From Pseudomonas chlororaphis (GTDB taxonomy: Bacteria > Pseudomonadota > Gammaproteobacteria > Pseudomonadales > Pseudomonadaceae): a stretch of DNA of 64,000 nucleotides. The notes beneath the pieces were generated by a model. The model made no database searches. It was given only the letters and a program-made list of their open reading frames with translations, and was not told the DNA's origin. Positions 49,193-57,398 of this stretch are shown here, piece by piece. The first letter of the stretch is position 1. Every line of letters begins with the position of its first letter. Where the stretch lies: NCBI RefSeq assembly GCF_001921865.1, contig NZ_MSCT01000020.1:62001-126000 (forward strand), in the 5' to 3' direction. A program made the translations under genes and the position numbers.

Positions 49193-51613
49193 ATGAGCGA
49201 CCAGCAAGAACTTCCTGACACCCTGAGTGAATACGCCGACCCGGAAAACGCCGAACTGCACCCCTCCTCCGGTACGGGCCTGGCGCTGCCCGGGCAGAAT
49301 CTGCCGGACAAGGTCTACATCATCCCGATCCACAATCGGCCGTTCTTCCCCGCGCAAGTGCTGCCGGTCATCGTCAACGAAGAACCCTGGGCCGAAACCC
49401 TGGAGCTGGTGAGCAAGTCCGAACACCATTCCCTGGCGCTGTTCTACATGGACACGCCGCCGGAAGATCCCCGGCATTTCGACACTTCCTCCCTGCCGCT
49501 GTATGGCACCCTGGTCAAGGTCCACCACGCCAGCCGCGAGAACGGCAAGCTGCAATTCGTGGCCCAGGGCCTGACTCGCGTGCGTATCCGCACCTGGCTC
49601 AAGCACCATCGCCCGCCGTACCTGGTGGAGGTCGAATACCCGCACCAGCCGAGCGAGCCGACCGACGAGGTCAAGGCCTACGGCATGGCGCTGATCAACG
49701 CGATCAAGGAACTGCTGCCGCTCAACCCGCTGTACAGCGAAGAACTGAAGAACTACCTCAACCGCTTCAGCCCCAATGACCCATCGCCGCTGACCGACTT
49801 CGCCGCCGCGCTGACCTCGGCCACCGGCAACGAACTGCAGGAAGTGCTCGACTGCGTGCCGATGCTCAAGCGCATGGAGAAAGTCCTGCCGATGCTGCGC
49901 AAGGAAGTCGAGGTCGCGCGCCTGCAGAAAGAGATTTCCGCCGAGGTCAACCGCAAGATCGGCGAACACCAGCGCGAATTCTTCCTCAAGGAACAGCTCA
50001 AGGTCATCCAGCAGGAGCTGGGCCTGACCAAGGACGACCGCAGCGCCGACGTCGAGCAGTTCGAGCAGCGCCTGCAAGGCAAGGTCCTGCCGCCCCAGGC
50101 GCAGAAACGCATCGAGGAGGAGATGAACAAACTGTCGATCCTCGAAACCGGCTCGCCGGAGTACGCGGTCACCCGCAACTATCTGGAATGGGCCACCGCG
50201 GTGCCCTGGGGCGTATACGGCGACGACAAGCTCGACCTCAAGCATGCACGCAAGGTGCTGGACCAGCACCACGCCGGGCTCGACGACATCAAGAGCCGGA
50301 TTCTCGAATTCCTCGCAGTCGGCGCCTACAAGGGCGAGATCAGCGGCTCCATCGTGCTGCTGGTGGGCCCGCCCGGCGTGGGCAAGACCAGCGTCGGCAA
50401 ATCCATCGCCGAATCCCTGGGCCGGCCGTTCTACCGCTTCAGCGTCGGCGGCATGCGCGACGAGGCCGAGATCAAGGGCCACCGCCGCACCTACATCGGC
50501 GCCCTGCCGGGCAAGCTGGTGCAGGCGCTGAAAGAGGTCGAGGTGATGAACCCGGTGATCATGCTCGACGAGATCGACAAGATGGGCCAGAGCTACCAGG
50601 GCGACCCGGCTTCGGCGCTCCTGGAAACCCTCGACCCGGAACAGAACGTGGAATTCCTCGACCACTACCTGGACCTGCGCCTGGACCTGTCGAAAGTGCT
50701 GTTCGTCTGCACCGCCAACACCCTGGATTCGATCCCCGGGCCGTTGCTGGACCGCATGGAAGTGATTCGCCTGTCGGGCTACATCACCGAGGAAAAACTG
50801 GCCATCGCCAAACGCCACCTGTGGCCCAAGCAGCTGGAGAAGGCCGGCGTGTCCAAGGCCAGCCTGAGCATCAGCGATGCGGCCCTGCGCACGGTCATCG
50901 ACGGTTATGCCCGCGAGGCCGGCGTGCGCCAGCTGGAGAAACAGCTGGGCAAACTGGTGCGCAAGGCCGTGGTGCGGCTGCTGGAAGAGCCGGACGCGGT
51001 GATCAAGCTCGGCCCGAAAGACCTGGAAGCCTCCCTCGGCATGCCGGTGTTCCGCAACGAGCAGGTGCTCAGCGGCACCGGGGTGATCACCGGCCTGGCC
51101 TGGACCAGCATGGGCGGCGCCACGCTGCCGATCGAAGCCACGCGAATCCATACCCACAACCGTGGCTTCAAGCTCACCGGGCAACTGGGGGATGTGATGA
51201 AGGAGTCGGCGGAGATCGCCTACAGCTACGTCAGCTCGCACCTCAAGCAGTTCGGCGGCGATCCCAAGTTCTTCGACGAGGCGTTCGTCCACCTGCACGT
51301 GCCGGAAGGCGCCACGCCGAAGGACGGCCCGAGCGCCGGGGTGACCATGGCCAGCGCGTTGCTGTCCCTGGCCCGTAGCCAGGCGCCGAAGAAGGGCGTG
51401 GCCATGACCGGCGAACTGACCCTGACCGGGCATGTCCTGCCCATCGGCGGGGTCCGCGAGAAAGTCATCGCGGCGCGCCGGCAGAAGCTTTTCGAGCTGA
51501 TCCTGCCGGAAGCCAACCGCGGGCATTTCGAGGAACTGCCGGACTACCTCAAGGAAGGCATTACCGTGCACTTCGCCAAGCGTTTCGCCGATGTGGCCAA
51601 AGTGCTGTTCTAA
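49193..51613 (+). CDS. asrA: Lon-family ATP-dependent protease (second Lon, AsrA-like)
   Basis: 806 residues: N-terminal substrate-binding domain, AAA+ domain with Walker A GPPGVGKTSVGKS and Walker B VIMLDEIDKMG, and the C-terminal Ser-Lys protease domain with catalytic Ser in DGPSAGVTMASAL. The housekeeping lon of pseudomonads sits with clpX and hupB; this copy is followed by icp and a yhhN gene, as AsrA (PA0779) is in P. aeruginosa. I therefore read it as AsrA rather than Lon1. The sigma32 promoter just upstream fits a heat-shock protease. Confidence 0.88.
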   Translation: MSDQQELPDTLSEYADPENAELHPSSGTGLALPGQNLPDKVYIIPIHNRPFFPAQVLPVIVNEEPWAETLELVSKSEHHSLALFYMDTPPEDPRHFDTSSLPLYGTLVKVHHASRENGKLQFVAQGLTRVRIRTWLKHHRPPYLVEVEYPHQPSEPTDEVKAYGMALINAIKELLPLNPLYSEELKNYLNRFSPNDPSPLTDFAAALTSATGNELQEVLDCVPMLKRMEKVLPMLRKEVEVARLQKEISAEVNRKIGEHQREFFLKEQLKVIQQELGLTKDDRSADVEQFEQRLQGKVLPPQAQKRIEEEMNKLSILETGSPEYAVTRNYLEWATAVPWGVYGDDKLDLKHARKVLDQHHAGLDDIKSRILEFLAVGAYKGEISGSIVLLVGPPGVGKTSVGKSIAESLGRPFYRFSVGGMRDEAEIKGHRRTYIGALPGKLVQALKEVEVMNPVIMLDEIDKMGQSYQGDPASALLETLDPEQNVEFLDHYLDLRLDLSKVLFVCTANTLDSIPGPLLDRMEVIRLSGYITEEKLAIAKRHLWPKQLEKAGVSKASLSISDAALRTVIDGYAREAGVRQLEKQLGKLVRKAVVRLLEEPDAVIKLGPKDLEASLGMPVFRNEQVLSGTGVITGLAWTSMGGATLPIEATRIHTHNRGFKLTGQLGDVMKESAEIAYSYVSSHLKQFGGDPKFFDEAFVHLHVPEGATPKDGPSAGVTMASALLSLARSQAPKKGVAMTGELTLTGHVLPIGGVREKVIAARRQKLFELILPEANRGHFEELPDYLKEGITVHFAKRFADVAKVLF

Positions 51614-51625
51614 CCGCTGGCCCTT

Positions 51626-51737
51626 GTAGGAGCAGCCGGTCGACGCTCGATTGCTCGCGATAAGCCTCCAACGATAACGCGGTGCGACGGATACACCGCC
51701 GCTTCGCGGCTATCGCGAGCAAGCTTCGCTCCTACAG
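51626..51737. repeat. REPIN (GTAGGAGC family)
   Basis: Arms GTAGGAGCAGCCGGTCGACG and GCGAGCAAGCTTCGCTCCTA; the left arm is diverged. Confidence 0.75.
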
Positions 51738-51824
51738 GTCAAAGATTCGGGGGTTCTGCCCCGCCACACATTCCCCCATCTTCGGTTATGCTCGGCGTTT
51801 GCCATGACCGGAGCTTTCTGACCC

Positions 51825-52217
51825 ATGTCACCGATTCGTCTGTTTGTGCCCCTCAGCCTCGCCCTGCTCGCCGCCTGCGCCAGCCAACCCAAGCAAAACG
51901 TCACGGTCGAGAACCAGGGCGAATGCCCGGTACAACTGATTAACGGACAAAACCTGATCCTGACCCTGCCCAGCAACCCGACCACGGGTTATCGCTGGGC
52001 GATCCAGGATTCGGCCGGCGGCGTGTTGCGCAAAATCAGCCCCGAGGTCTACAGCAACCCCGAAGACAGTGGCCTGGTGGGCAGCGCCGGGCAGTCGACC
52101 TGGCGCTTCCAGGCCTTCGCCGCCGGCACCGGGCGCCTGCTACTGACCTATCAGCAGCCCTGGGCCCCGGAAGTCGCGCCGGTGAAAGCCTTCGACTGCG
52201 CCATTACGGTCAAATGA
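51825..52217 (+). CDS. icp: Chagasin-family (I42) cysteine-protease inhibitor lipoprotein
   Basis: 130 residues with lipobox LAAC (Cys18). The three inhibitor loops are visible: NPTTGYRW, GLVGSAGQSTWRF and YQQPWAP. These correspond to the NPTTG, GxxG and RPW loops that plug papain-type active sites. It should protect the envelope from host or own cysteine peptidases. P. aeruginosa icp (PA0778) occupies the same position next to asrA. One base separates it from the next gene. Confidence 0.87.
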   Translation: MSPIRLFVPLSLALLAACASQPKQNVTVENQGECPVQLINGQNLILTLPSNPTTGYRWAIQDSAGGVLRKISPEVYSNPEDSGLVGSAGQSTWRFQAFAAGTGRLLLTYQQPWAPEVAPVKAFDCAITVK

Positions 52218-52218
52218 C

Positions 52219-52854
52219 ATGGGCTGGCTGATCCTGGCGCTGATGGGCGCGGCGACCTTCCTCTACGGCCTGAGCATCCACGCCACCCTGCTGTGCCTGC
52301 TGGTCAAGCCGCTGCCGGTGCTGGCCCTGCTCGGCTGGCTGCACGATGCGCCGCCCAGCGACTATCGCCGCTGGATCAGCCTCGGCCTGTTGTTCTCCCT
52401 GCTCGGCGACGTGCTGCTGGCCTGGCCCGCCGACCTGTTCGTATTCGGCCTCGGCGCGTTCCTGATCGCCCACCTGGCCTACCTCAAGGCCTACACCAGC
52501 GACTGCCGGCGCCTGGCGCCTGTCCCCCTGCTGCTGGCCCTGGGCGCCGGGGTGGCGTTGTTGTCGATCCTGATCAGCCATGACCTCGGCCCGCTGCTGG
52601 TGCCGGTGATCGTCTACGGCCTGGCCATCAGCGCCATGCTCTGGCGCGCCCTGGCCCGCCTGGGCAGCGACGTGCCCAAGCGCTCGGCGCAACTGGCCGC
52701 GGCCGGCGCCGTGGCCTTCGTGTTCTCCGACAGCGTGATCGGCATCAGCCGCTTCGTGATGGCCTTCGACGCCGCGCCTTACCTGATCATCATCAGCTAC
52801 TGGCTGGGGCAATGGGGCATCGCGGCGTCGGCCTTCGGCCAGAAACCCCGCTGA
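52219..52854 (+). CDS. YhhN-family membrane protein (lysoplasmalogenase type)
   Basis: 211 residues with eight predicted helices. The segments LLVKPLPVLALLGWL, LFSLLGDVLLAWP and FVFSDSVIGISRFV, with Asp residues inside helices, are typical of the YhhN/TMEM86 family. TMEM86B hydrolyses lysoplasmalogen; the bacterial substrate is uncertain. It begins one base after icp, so the two are co-transcribed. Confidence 0.85.
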   Translation: MGWLILALMGAATFLYGLSIHATLLCLLVKPLPVLALLGWLHDAPPSDYRRWISLGLLFSLLGDVLLAWPADLFVFGLGAFLIAHLAYLKAYTSDCRRLAPVPLLLALGAGVALLSILISHDLGPLLVPVIVYGLAISAMLWRALARLGSDVPKRSAQLAAAGAVAFVFSDSVIGISRFVMAFDAAPYLIIISYWLGQWGIAASAFGQKPR

Positions 52855-52871
52855 CCGTAGCCGCTAACCCT

Positions 52872-53008
52872 GTAGCCGCTGCCGAGCCCCGGCGAGGCTG
52901 CGATCGGTAGCGCAGCTACCGCCGCGTTCTTGCAGACAAACCCCATGCACAGGCTTGGCGAGGACTGCGTCCTCGGGCGCAGCCTCGCAGGCTCGGCAGC
53001 GGCTACAG
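52872..53008. repeat. Long REPIN with extended inner arms (GTAGCCGCTGCC family)
   Basis: Outer arms GTAGCCGCTGCCGAGCCCC and GCTCGGCAGCGGCTAC, enclosing GCGAGGCTGCG/CGCAGCCTCGC, like the copy at 44590. A lone REP follows at 53070-53092. Confidence 0.82.
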
Positions 53009-53069
53009 GGGGATCCACCGACCAGCGCCTTGTGTCGCCCTTGAGGCCCCGAAGGCCCTTCGGGCCTTA

Positions 53070-53092
53070 TCGCAGCCTGCGGCAGCGGCTAC
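53070..53092. repeat. Single REP sequence (GTAGCCGCTGCC family)
   Basis: One copy reading CGCAGCCTGCGGCAGCGGCT, without its inverted partner, about 40 bases before cmoA. Confidence 0.75.
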
Positions 53093-53131
53093 AATGCCGC
53101 CCCTCTTTTCATCTCCACCGCTGGAACCGCC

Positions 53132-53875
53132 GTGAGCAAAGAACCCGACCGCCTTTTCGCCCAGCCCCTGGCCCAGGTGCCCGACTTCGCCTTCAACGAG
53201 GATGTGGTGCGGGTGTTCCCGGACATGATCAAGCGCTCGGTGCCGGGTTACCCGACGATTGTCGAGAACCTCGGCGTGCTCGCCGGGCAATTCGCCCAGC
53301 CCAATAGCGTGCTCTACGACCTGGGTTCCTCCCTTGGCGCGGTGACCCAGGCCCTGCGCCGCCATGTGCGCACCGACGGTTGCCGGGTGATCGCGGTGGA
53401 CAATTCGCCGGCCATGGTCGAGCGCTGCCGCGAATACCTCAACGGCCAGGACTCGATGTTCCAGGAGCTGCTGCCGGTAGACGTGATCGAAGGCGACATT
53501 CTGGCCCTGCAGTTCCAGCCGGCCTCGGTGGTGGCGCTGAACTTCACCCTGCAATTTATCGCCCCCGAACAGCGCCTGGCGCTGCTCGGGCGTATTCGCC
53601 AGGCGCTGGTGCCCGGCGGGGCGCTGATCCTCTCGGAAAAACTGCGTTTCAACGATCCCGAGGAACATGCACTGCTCACCGACCTGCACGTCGCCTTCAA
53701 GCGCGCCAACGGCTACAGCGAACTGGAAATTGCCCAGAAACGCAGCGCCATCGAAAACGTCATGAAGCCCGACAGCCTCGAAGAACACCGCGAACGCCTG
53801 CTGGCCGCCGGGTTCTCGACAGTCGTGCCGTGGTTCCAGTGTCTTAACTTTGCCTCGTTGATTGCCTTGCCATGA
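53132..53875 (+). CDS. cmoA: Carboxy-SAM synthase
   Basis: 247 residues, GTG start at 53132. SAM-binding motif YDLGSSLGAVTQAL, and DIFALQ-like IEGDILALQF and LQFIAP are CmoA family segments. It converts S-adenosylmethionine and prephenate to carboxy-S-adenosylmethionine, used by CmoB to make 5-carboxymethoxyuridine at tRNA wobble U34. The stop overlaps the cmoB ATG by four bases. Confidence 0.93.
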   Translation: MSKEPDRLFAQPLAQVPDFAFNEDVVRVFPDMIKRSVPGYPTIVENLGVLAGQFAQPNSVLYDLGSSLGAVTQALRRHVRTDGCRVIAVDNSPAMVERCREYLNGQDSMFQELLPVDVIEGDILALQFQPASVVALNFTLQFIAPEQRLALLGRIRQALVPGGALILSEKLRFNDPEEHALLTDLHVAFKRANGYSELEIAQKRSAIENVMKPDSLEEHRERLLAAGFSTVVPWFQCLNFASLIALP

Positions 53876-54827
53876 TCGATCTGTCCCCCTTGCCCGCCGT
53901 CTGGCCGGTACGCCCCTGGCCGACTGGGCCAATACCCTGCAAGCGCAACTCGACGCCAAGATGGAAAAGGGCCACGGCGACCTGGAGCGCTGGCAGAGCG
54001 CGCTCGATGCGCTACCGAAGATCCAGCCGACCGAGATCGACCTGCTCGATAGCCTGACCCTGGACACCGATTGCGACGACGCCACCCGCGCGCAAATGCG
54101 TACCGCGCTGATGGGCCTGTCGCCCTGGCGCAAGGGCCCGTTCGACTTATTCGGCGTGCATGTCGACACCGAGTGGCGCTCGGACTGGAAGTGGTCGCGG
54201 GTCGCACCGCACCTGGACCTTGCGGGCAAGCGCATCCTCGATGTCGGTTGCGGCAACGGCTACTACATGTGGCGCATGCTCGGCGCCGGCGCCCATAGCG
54301 TGATCGGCGTCGACCCGAACTGGTTGTTCTTCTGCCAGTTCCAGGCGGTGCAGCGCTATCTGTCGGAGCCGGCGGTCTGGCATTTGCCGTTCCCGTTCGA
54401 GGACCTGCCGGCCAACCTGGAAGGCTTCGACACGGTGTTTTCCATGGGCGTGTTCTACCACCGCCGCTCGCCGATCGAGCATTTGCTGGCGCTCAAGGAT
54501 TGCCTGGTCAAGGGCGGCGAACTGGTGCTGGAGACGCTGGTGGTCGAAGGCGACCAGCACCAGGTGCTGGTGCCGGAGGACCGCTACGCGCAGATGCGTA
54601 ACGTGTGGTTCCTGCCGTCGGTGCCGGCGCTGGAGTTGTGGCTGCGCCGCGCCGGTTTCAGCGAGGTGCGTTGCGTCGACGTGAGCGTCACCAGCGTCGA
54701 GGAACAGCGCGGCACCGAGTGGATGAAGTACCAGTCCCTGAGCGACTTCCTCGACCCCAACGACCACAGCAAGACCATCGAGGGCCTGCCGGCGCCGATG
54801 CGCGCGGTGATTGTCGCCAGGAAATAA
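53872..54827 (+). CDS. cmoB: tRNA U34 carboxymethyltransferase, N-terminal frameshift
   Basis: About 318 residues if repaired. ATG 53872 reads MIDLSPL then loses frame; a missing G near 53892 restores ARRLAGTPLADWANTLQAQLD and the rest, including DVGCGNGYYMWRMLG (SAM site) and FDTVFSMGVFYHRRSPIEHL. As given, the long frame opens only at TTG 53862 with an unrelated first few residues. CmoB transfers the carboxymethyl group from Cx-SAM to hydroxyuridine in tRNA. Coupled to cmoA. Because CmoB is conserved, the indel is probably an error. Confidence 0.87.
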
Positions 54828-54840
54828 ATCCCCCGCGTCC

Positions 54841-54944
54841 GTAGGAGCGACGCTTGCCCGCGATAGCGATTTCGAACATCACGCCCGATTCGAGATGAGC
54901 CTTGCCCGGGCCGACGTCATCGCGAGCAAGCTTCGCTCCTACAG
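54841..54944. repeat. REPIN (GTAGGAGC family)
   Basis: Arms GTAGGAGCGACGCTTGCCCG and GCGAGCAAGCTTCGCTCCTA between convergent cmoB and tadA. Confidence 0.8.
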
Positions 54945-54954
54945 CGGAAGGTGT

Positions 54955-55449
54955 TCAGTCGCGGCTGGCCCGGCGCGCCTTGAAGAATTCGCTCAGCACC
55001 GCGCCGCACTCTTCGGCCAGGACCCCGCCCTCGAACAGCACCCGATGGTTGAGAAAACCCTGGTTGAAGAACTGCCCCTGGCTCTGCACGATGCCGGCCT
55101 TGGGTTCCAGCGCGCCGTACACCACCCGGGCGATGCGCGAATGCACGATCAGCCCGGCGCACATGCTGCACGGTTCCAGGGTCACGTAGAGGGTGCTGCC
55201 GGGCAGGCGGTAATTGTCCAGCGCCTGGGCCGCCGCGCGGATCGCGACCATTTCCGCGTGGGCGCTAGGGTCGCTGCCGCTGATCGGGCAGTTATAGCCG
55301 CGACCGATGATTTCCCCATCCTGCACCAGTACCGCGCCCACCGGCACCTCGCCCAGCGCGGCACCTTGCGCGGCCAACGCCAGGGCTTCGCGCATGAAGT
55401 CCTGGTCGCGGCTGCGGTCGACGATCCGGGCCGGGCGAATCTGCCGCAT
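54955..55449 (-). CDS. tadA: tRNA-specific adenosine deaminase
   Basis: 164 residues, ATG 55449. The zinc site is given by HAEM (His and catalytic Glu) and PCSMC (two Cys). It deaminates A34 of tRNA-Arg(ACG) to inosine and is normally essential. Its ATG overlaps the stop of the multicopper oxidase gene by one base, so the two are co-translated. Residues before MREALALAAQGAALGEVPVG may be a short extension. Confidence 0.93.
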   Translation of the reverse strand: MRQIRPARIVDRSRDQDFMREALALAAQGAALGEVPVGAVLVQDGEIIGRGYNCPISGSDPSAHAEMVAIRAAAQALDNYRLPGSTLYVTLEPCSMCAGLIVHSRIARVVYGALEPKAGIVQSQGQFFNQGFLNHRVLFEGGVLAEECGAVLSEFFKARRASRD

Positions 55450-56825
55450 CAGGCCACCTCGATGGCGGCCATCAGGCCGGTTTCCATGTGGTCGATCACA
55501 TGGCAATGGAACATCCACACCCCCGGGTTATCCGCCACCAGCGCCACACGGGCACGCTCGTTCTTGCCCAGCAGGTAGGTGTCGGTGAAGTACGGGGTGA
55601 TCTTCTTGCGGTTCGAGGCGATAACCTTGAAGCTCATGCCGTGCAAGTGGATCGGGTGCTGGTACTGGGTCATGTTCTTCAATTCGAAAATGTAGCTCTG
55701 GCCCTTCTTGAGCGTGGCGATCGGCCGGTCGGCGCAGGTCTTGTCGGTGATGTCCCAAGCCTTGCCATTGATCTGCCAGAGGCTCGGCGGCTTGCCATTG
55801 TCCACGTTCACCGAGACCGAGCCAACCCACTCGAAGTTGAAGTTGAGCTTCTCGGCATTCTCGATATCCGGTTCGGCAATCGGGTTGGCCGGCAGCGCTG
55901 GCGGCCATTCGGTCGGCGCGTCACTGTTGGCCACCGAACGGAACGTGCCCAGGCGCACCGGGCCATTGCGCAACGATAGCTCTTCGCCGGCCGCCGGCGC
56001 CTTGATCGCCAGGCAGATGCGCATGCCCGGCCCCAGCCAGTATTCCTTGCCCAGCGGGCGTGGCTCGATGGGGTTGCCGTCCAGGGCATAGACCTGCGCT
56101 TCGACGCCGGGGATATTGATGCGATAGGTCAGGGTGTTGTCCAGGTTGAGCAGGCGCACGCGGGTGATCTGCCCGGCCGGGATATCGACCACCGCCTGGG
56201 ACACGCCATTGATGGTCGACAGCCGCCCCGCGGTGCCGCCACGCGCCGCCTCGCGGGGGATGCTGAACGGCACGAAGGCGCCCTCTTCATCCACATGCCA
56301 GCTTTTCAGGCTCAGGGTGCGTTCGTACTTGAAGCCGGTGGGCTCGCGCTCTTCGATGATCAGCGGGCCGACCAGGCCGCGGCCCAGCTCTTCGCTGCTG
56401 TTGACGTGCGGGTGGTACCAGTAGCTGCCGGCGTCCGGCACGCGGAACTTGTAGTCGAAGTATTCGCCCGGCATCACCGGCAATTGCGACACATAGGGCA
56501 CACCGTCCATTTCCAGCGGCAGGCGGATGCCGTGCCAGTGAATGGTGGTGGCCACCGGCAGGTGGTTGATGAACCGTACCCGCAACCACTCGCCCTGGCG
56601 CACCCGCAACTCGGTGCCCGGCGCGGACGGGCCAAAAGCCCAGGCCTCGGTCTTGTGGCCCGGCACCAGTTCCACGTCCAGCGGCGCGGCGATCAGTTGA
56701 TAATCGTGGCCCGCCTCGGCGTCGGCCACCTTGCCCAGCCAGTAGCGCGACGCGCCACCGACGCCGACGCCAACCACTGCAAGACCGGCCAGACCACCGA
56801 GTATCTGTCGACGGGTAAAGGACAT
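55449..56825 (-). CDS. Multicopper oxidase (laccase-like), Tat-exported
   Basis: 458 residues. SFTRRQILGGLAGLAVVGVGVGG is a twin-arginine signal. Copper ligand motifs are HWHG, YWYHPHVN, HPIHLHGMSF and HCHVIDHMETGLM, a full set for type 1, 2 and 3 copper centres, so it should oxidise a phenol, metal or other donor with oxygen in the periplasm. The donor is not known. ATG 56825 is chosen; an ORF extension to 57062 runs through a REPIN. The same gene order (PA3768-tadA) occurs in P. aeruginosa. Confidence 0.87.
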   Translation of the reverse strand: MSFTRRQILGGLAGLAVVGVGVGGASRYWLGKVADAEAGHDYQLIAAPLDVELVPGHKTEAWAFGPSAPGTELRVRQGEWLRVRFINHLPVATTIHWHGIRLPLEMDGVPYVSQLPVMPGEYFDYKFRVPDAGSYWYHPHVNSSEELGRGLVGPLIIEEREPTGFKYERTLSLKSWHVDEEGAFVPFSIPREAARGGTAGRLSTINGVSQAVVDIPAGQITRVRLLNLDNTLTYRINIPGVEAQVYALDGNPIEPRPLGKEYWLGPGMRICLAIKAPAAGEELSLRNGPVRLGTFRSVANSDAPTEWPPALPANPIAEPDIENAEKLNFNFEWVGSVSVNVDNGKPPSLWQINGKAWDITDKTCADRPIATLKKGQSYIFELKNMTQYQHPIHLHGMSFKVIASNRKKITPYFTDTYLLGKNERARVALVADNPGVWMFHCHVIDHMETGLMAAIEVA

Positions 56826-56990
56826 GGACTCAACTACCTCACGTATCCGCGGCAGGCCTGCGCCCGCAAAAGGCGAATACGATACACCCGCAGTTGGGAA
56901 ACGGTAAGGGCGACGCGGCGACAGGCCGCAGGTCGGGTGGGGCCTGGGTGCGTGGAAAGGCAAAGGGGGTGGCGATCGTTCGGACGCTAT

Positions 56991-57053
56991 CGCGAGCAAG
57001 CTCGCTCCTGCAGTGGACTGTGCAATCCCTGTAGGAGCGAGCTTGCTCGCGAT
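56991..57053. repeat. REPIN (GTAGGAGCGAGC family)
   Basis: Arms CGCGAGCAAGCTCGCTCCTG and TAGGAGCGAGCTTGCTCGCG between the multicopper oxidase start and the EIIB-like gene. Confidence 0.85.
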
Positions 57054-57096
57054 GGAGTGCACAGCACTCCCGTGACCGAATCCAGCCCCGCGGCGG

Positions 57097-57396
57097 CTAC
57101 AGAGGGGATAGACCGACGATCAGGTGCACCACGCCTGCGGCCAACGGCATGACCCCAGGCACTCCGGCGCTGCGCAAGGCCGCGGCATCGAGCAAGGCCG
57201 GGTCATGCAATTCCACCCGCACTCGGGTCAGGGCCACGCGTTGCCGGCTCTTGAGATTGTTCGTGCCCCCCAGCGCGGCAATGACGGCCGCGTCCAGGGC
57301 GGTATCGTCCTTGACCTGGGCCGCCGCTTTCGGCTGGTCGGGCACCAGGTCCGGGGTCAGGGCTTTCCAGAAGGCCCGCTGCATTTTCTCGAACAT
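57097..57396 (-). CDS. Stand-alone PTS EIIB-like domain lacking the phospho-cysteine
   Basis: 99 residues with the glucose-type EIIB pattern: VIAALGGTNNLKSRQRVALTRVRVEL, then RSAGVPGVMPLAAGVVHLIVG. In active EIIB the motif is D-A-C-I-T-R-L-R; here the phosphorylated Cys is Ala (RVALTRVR) and the protein has no cysteine at all. It therefore cannot accept phosphate in the normal way and may be regulatory. It begins two bases after the EIIA-HPr-EI stop, so they are co-expressed. Confidence 0.72.
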   Translation of the reverse strand: MFEKMQRAFWKALTPDLVPDQPKAAAQVKDDTALDAAVIAALGGTNNLKSRQRVALTRVRVELHDPALLDAAALRSAGVPGVMPLAAGVVHLIVGLSPL

Positions 57397-57398
57397 GT

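Noticed and set aside
54955..56825. Overlapping multicopper oxidase and tadA as a novel functional pair
   Set aside because: The same order exists in P. aeruginosa (PA3768-PA3767); it seems an ordinary conserved operon.
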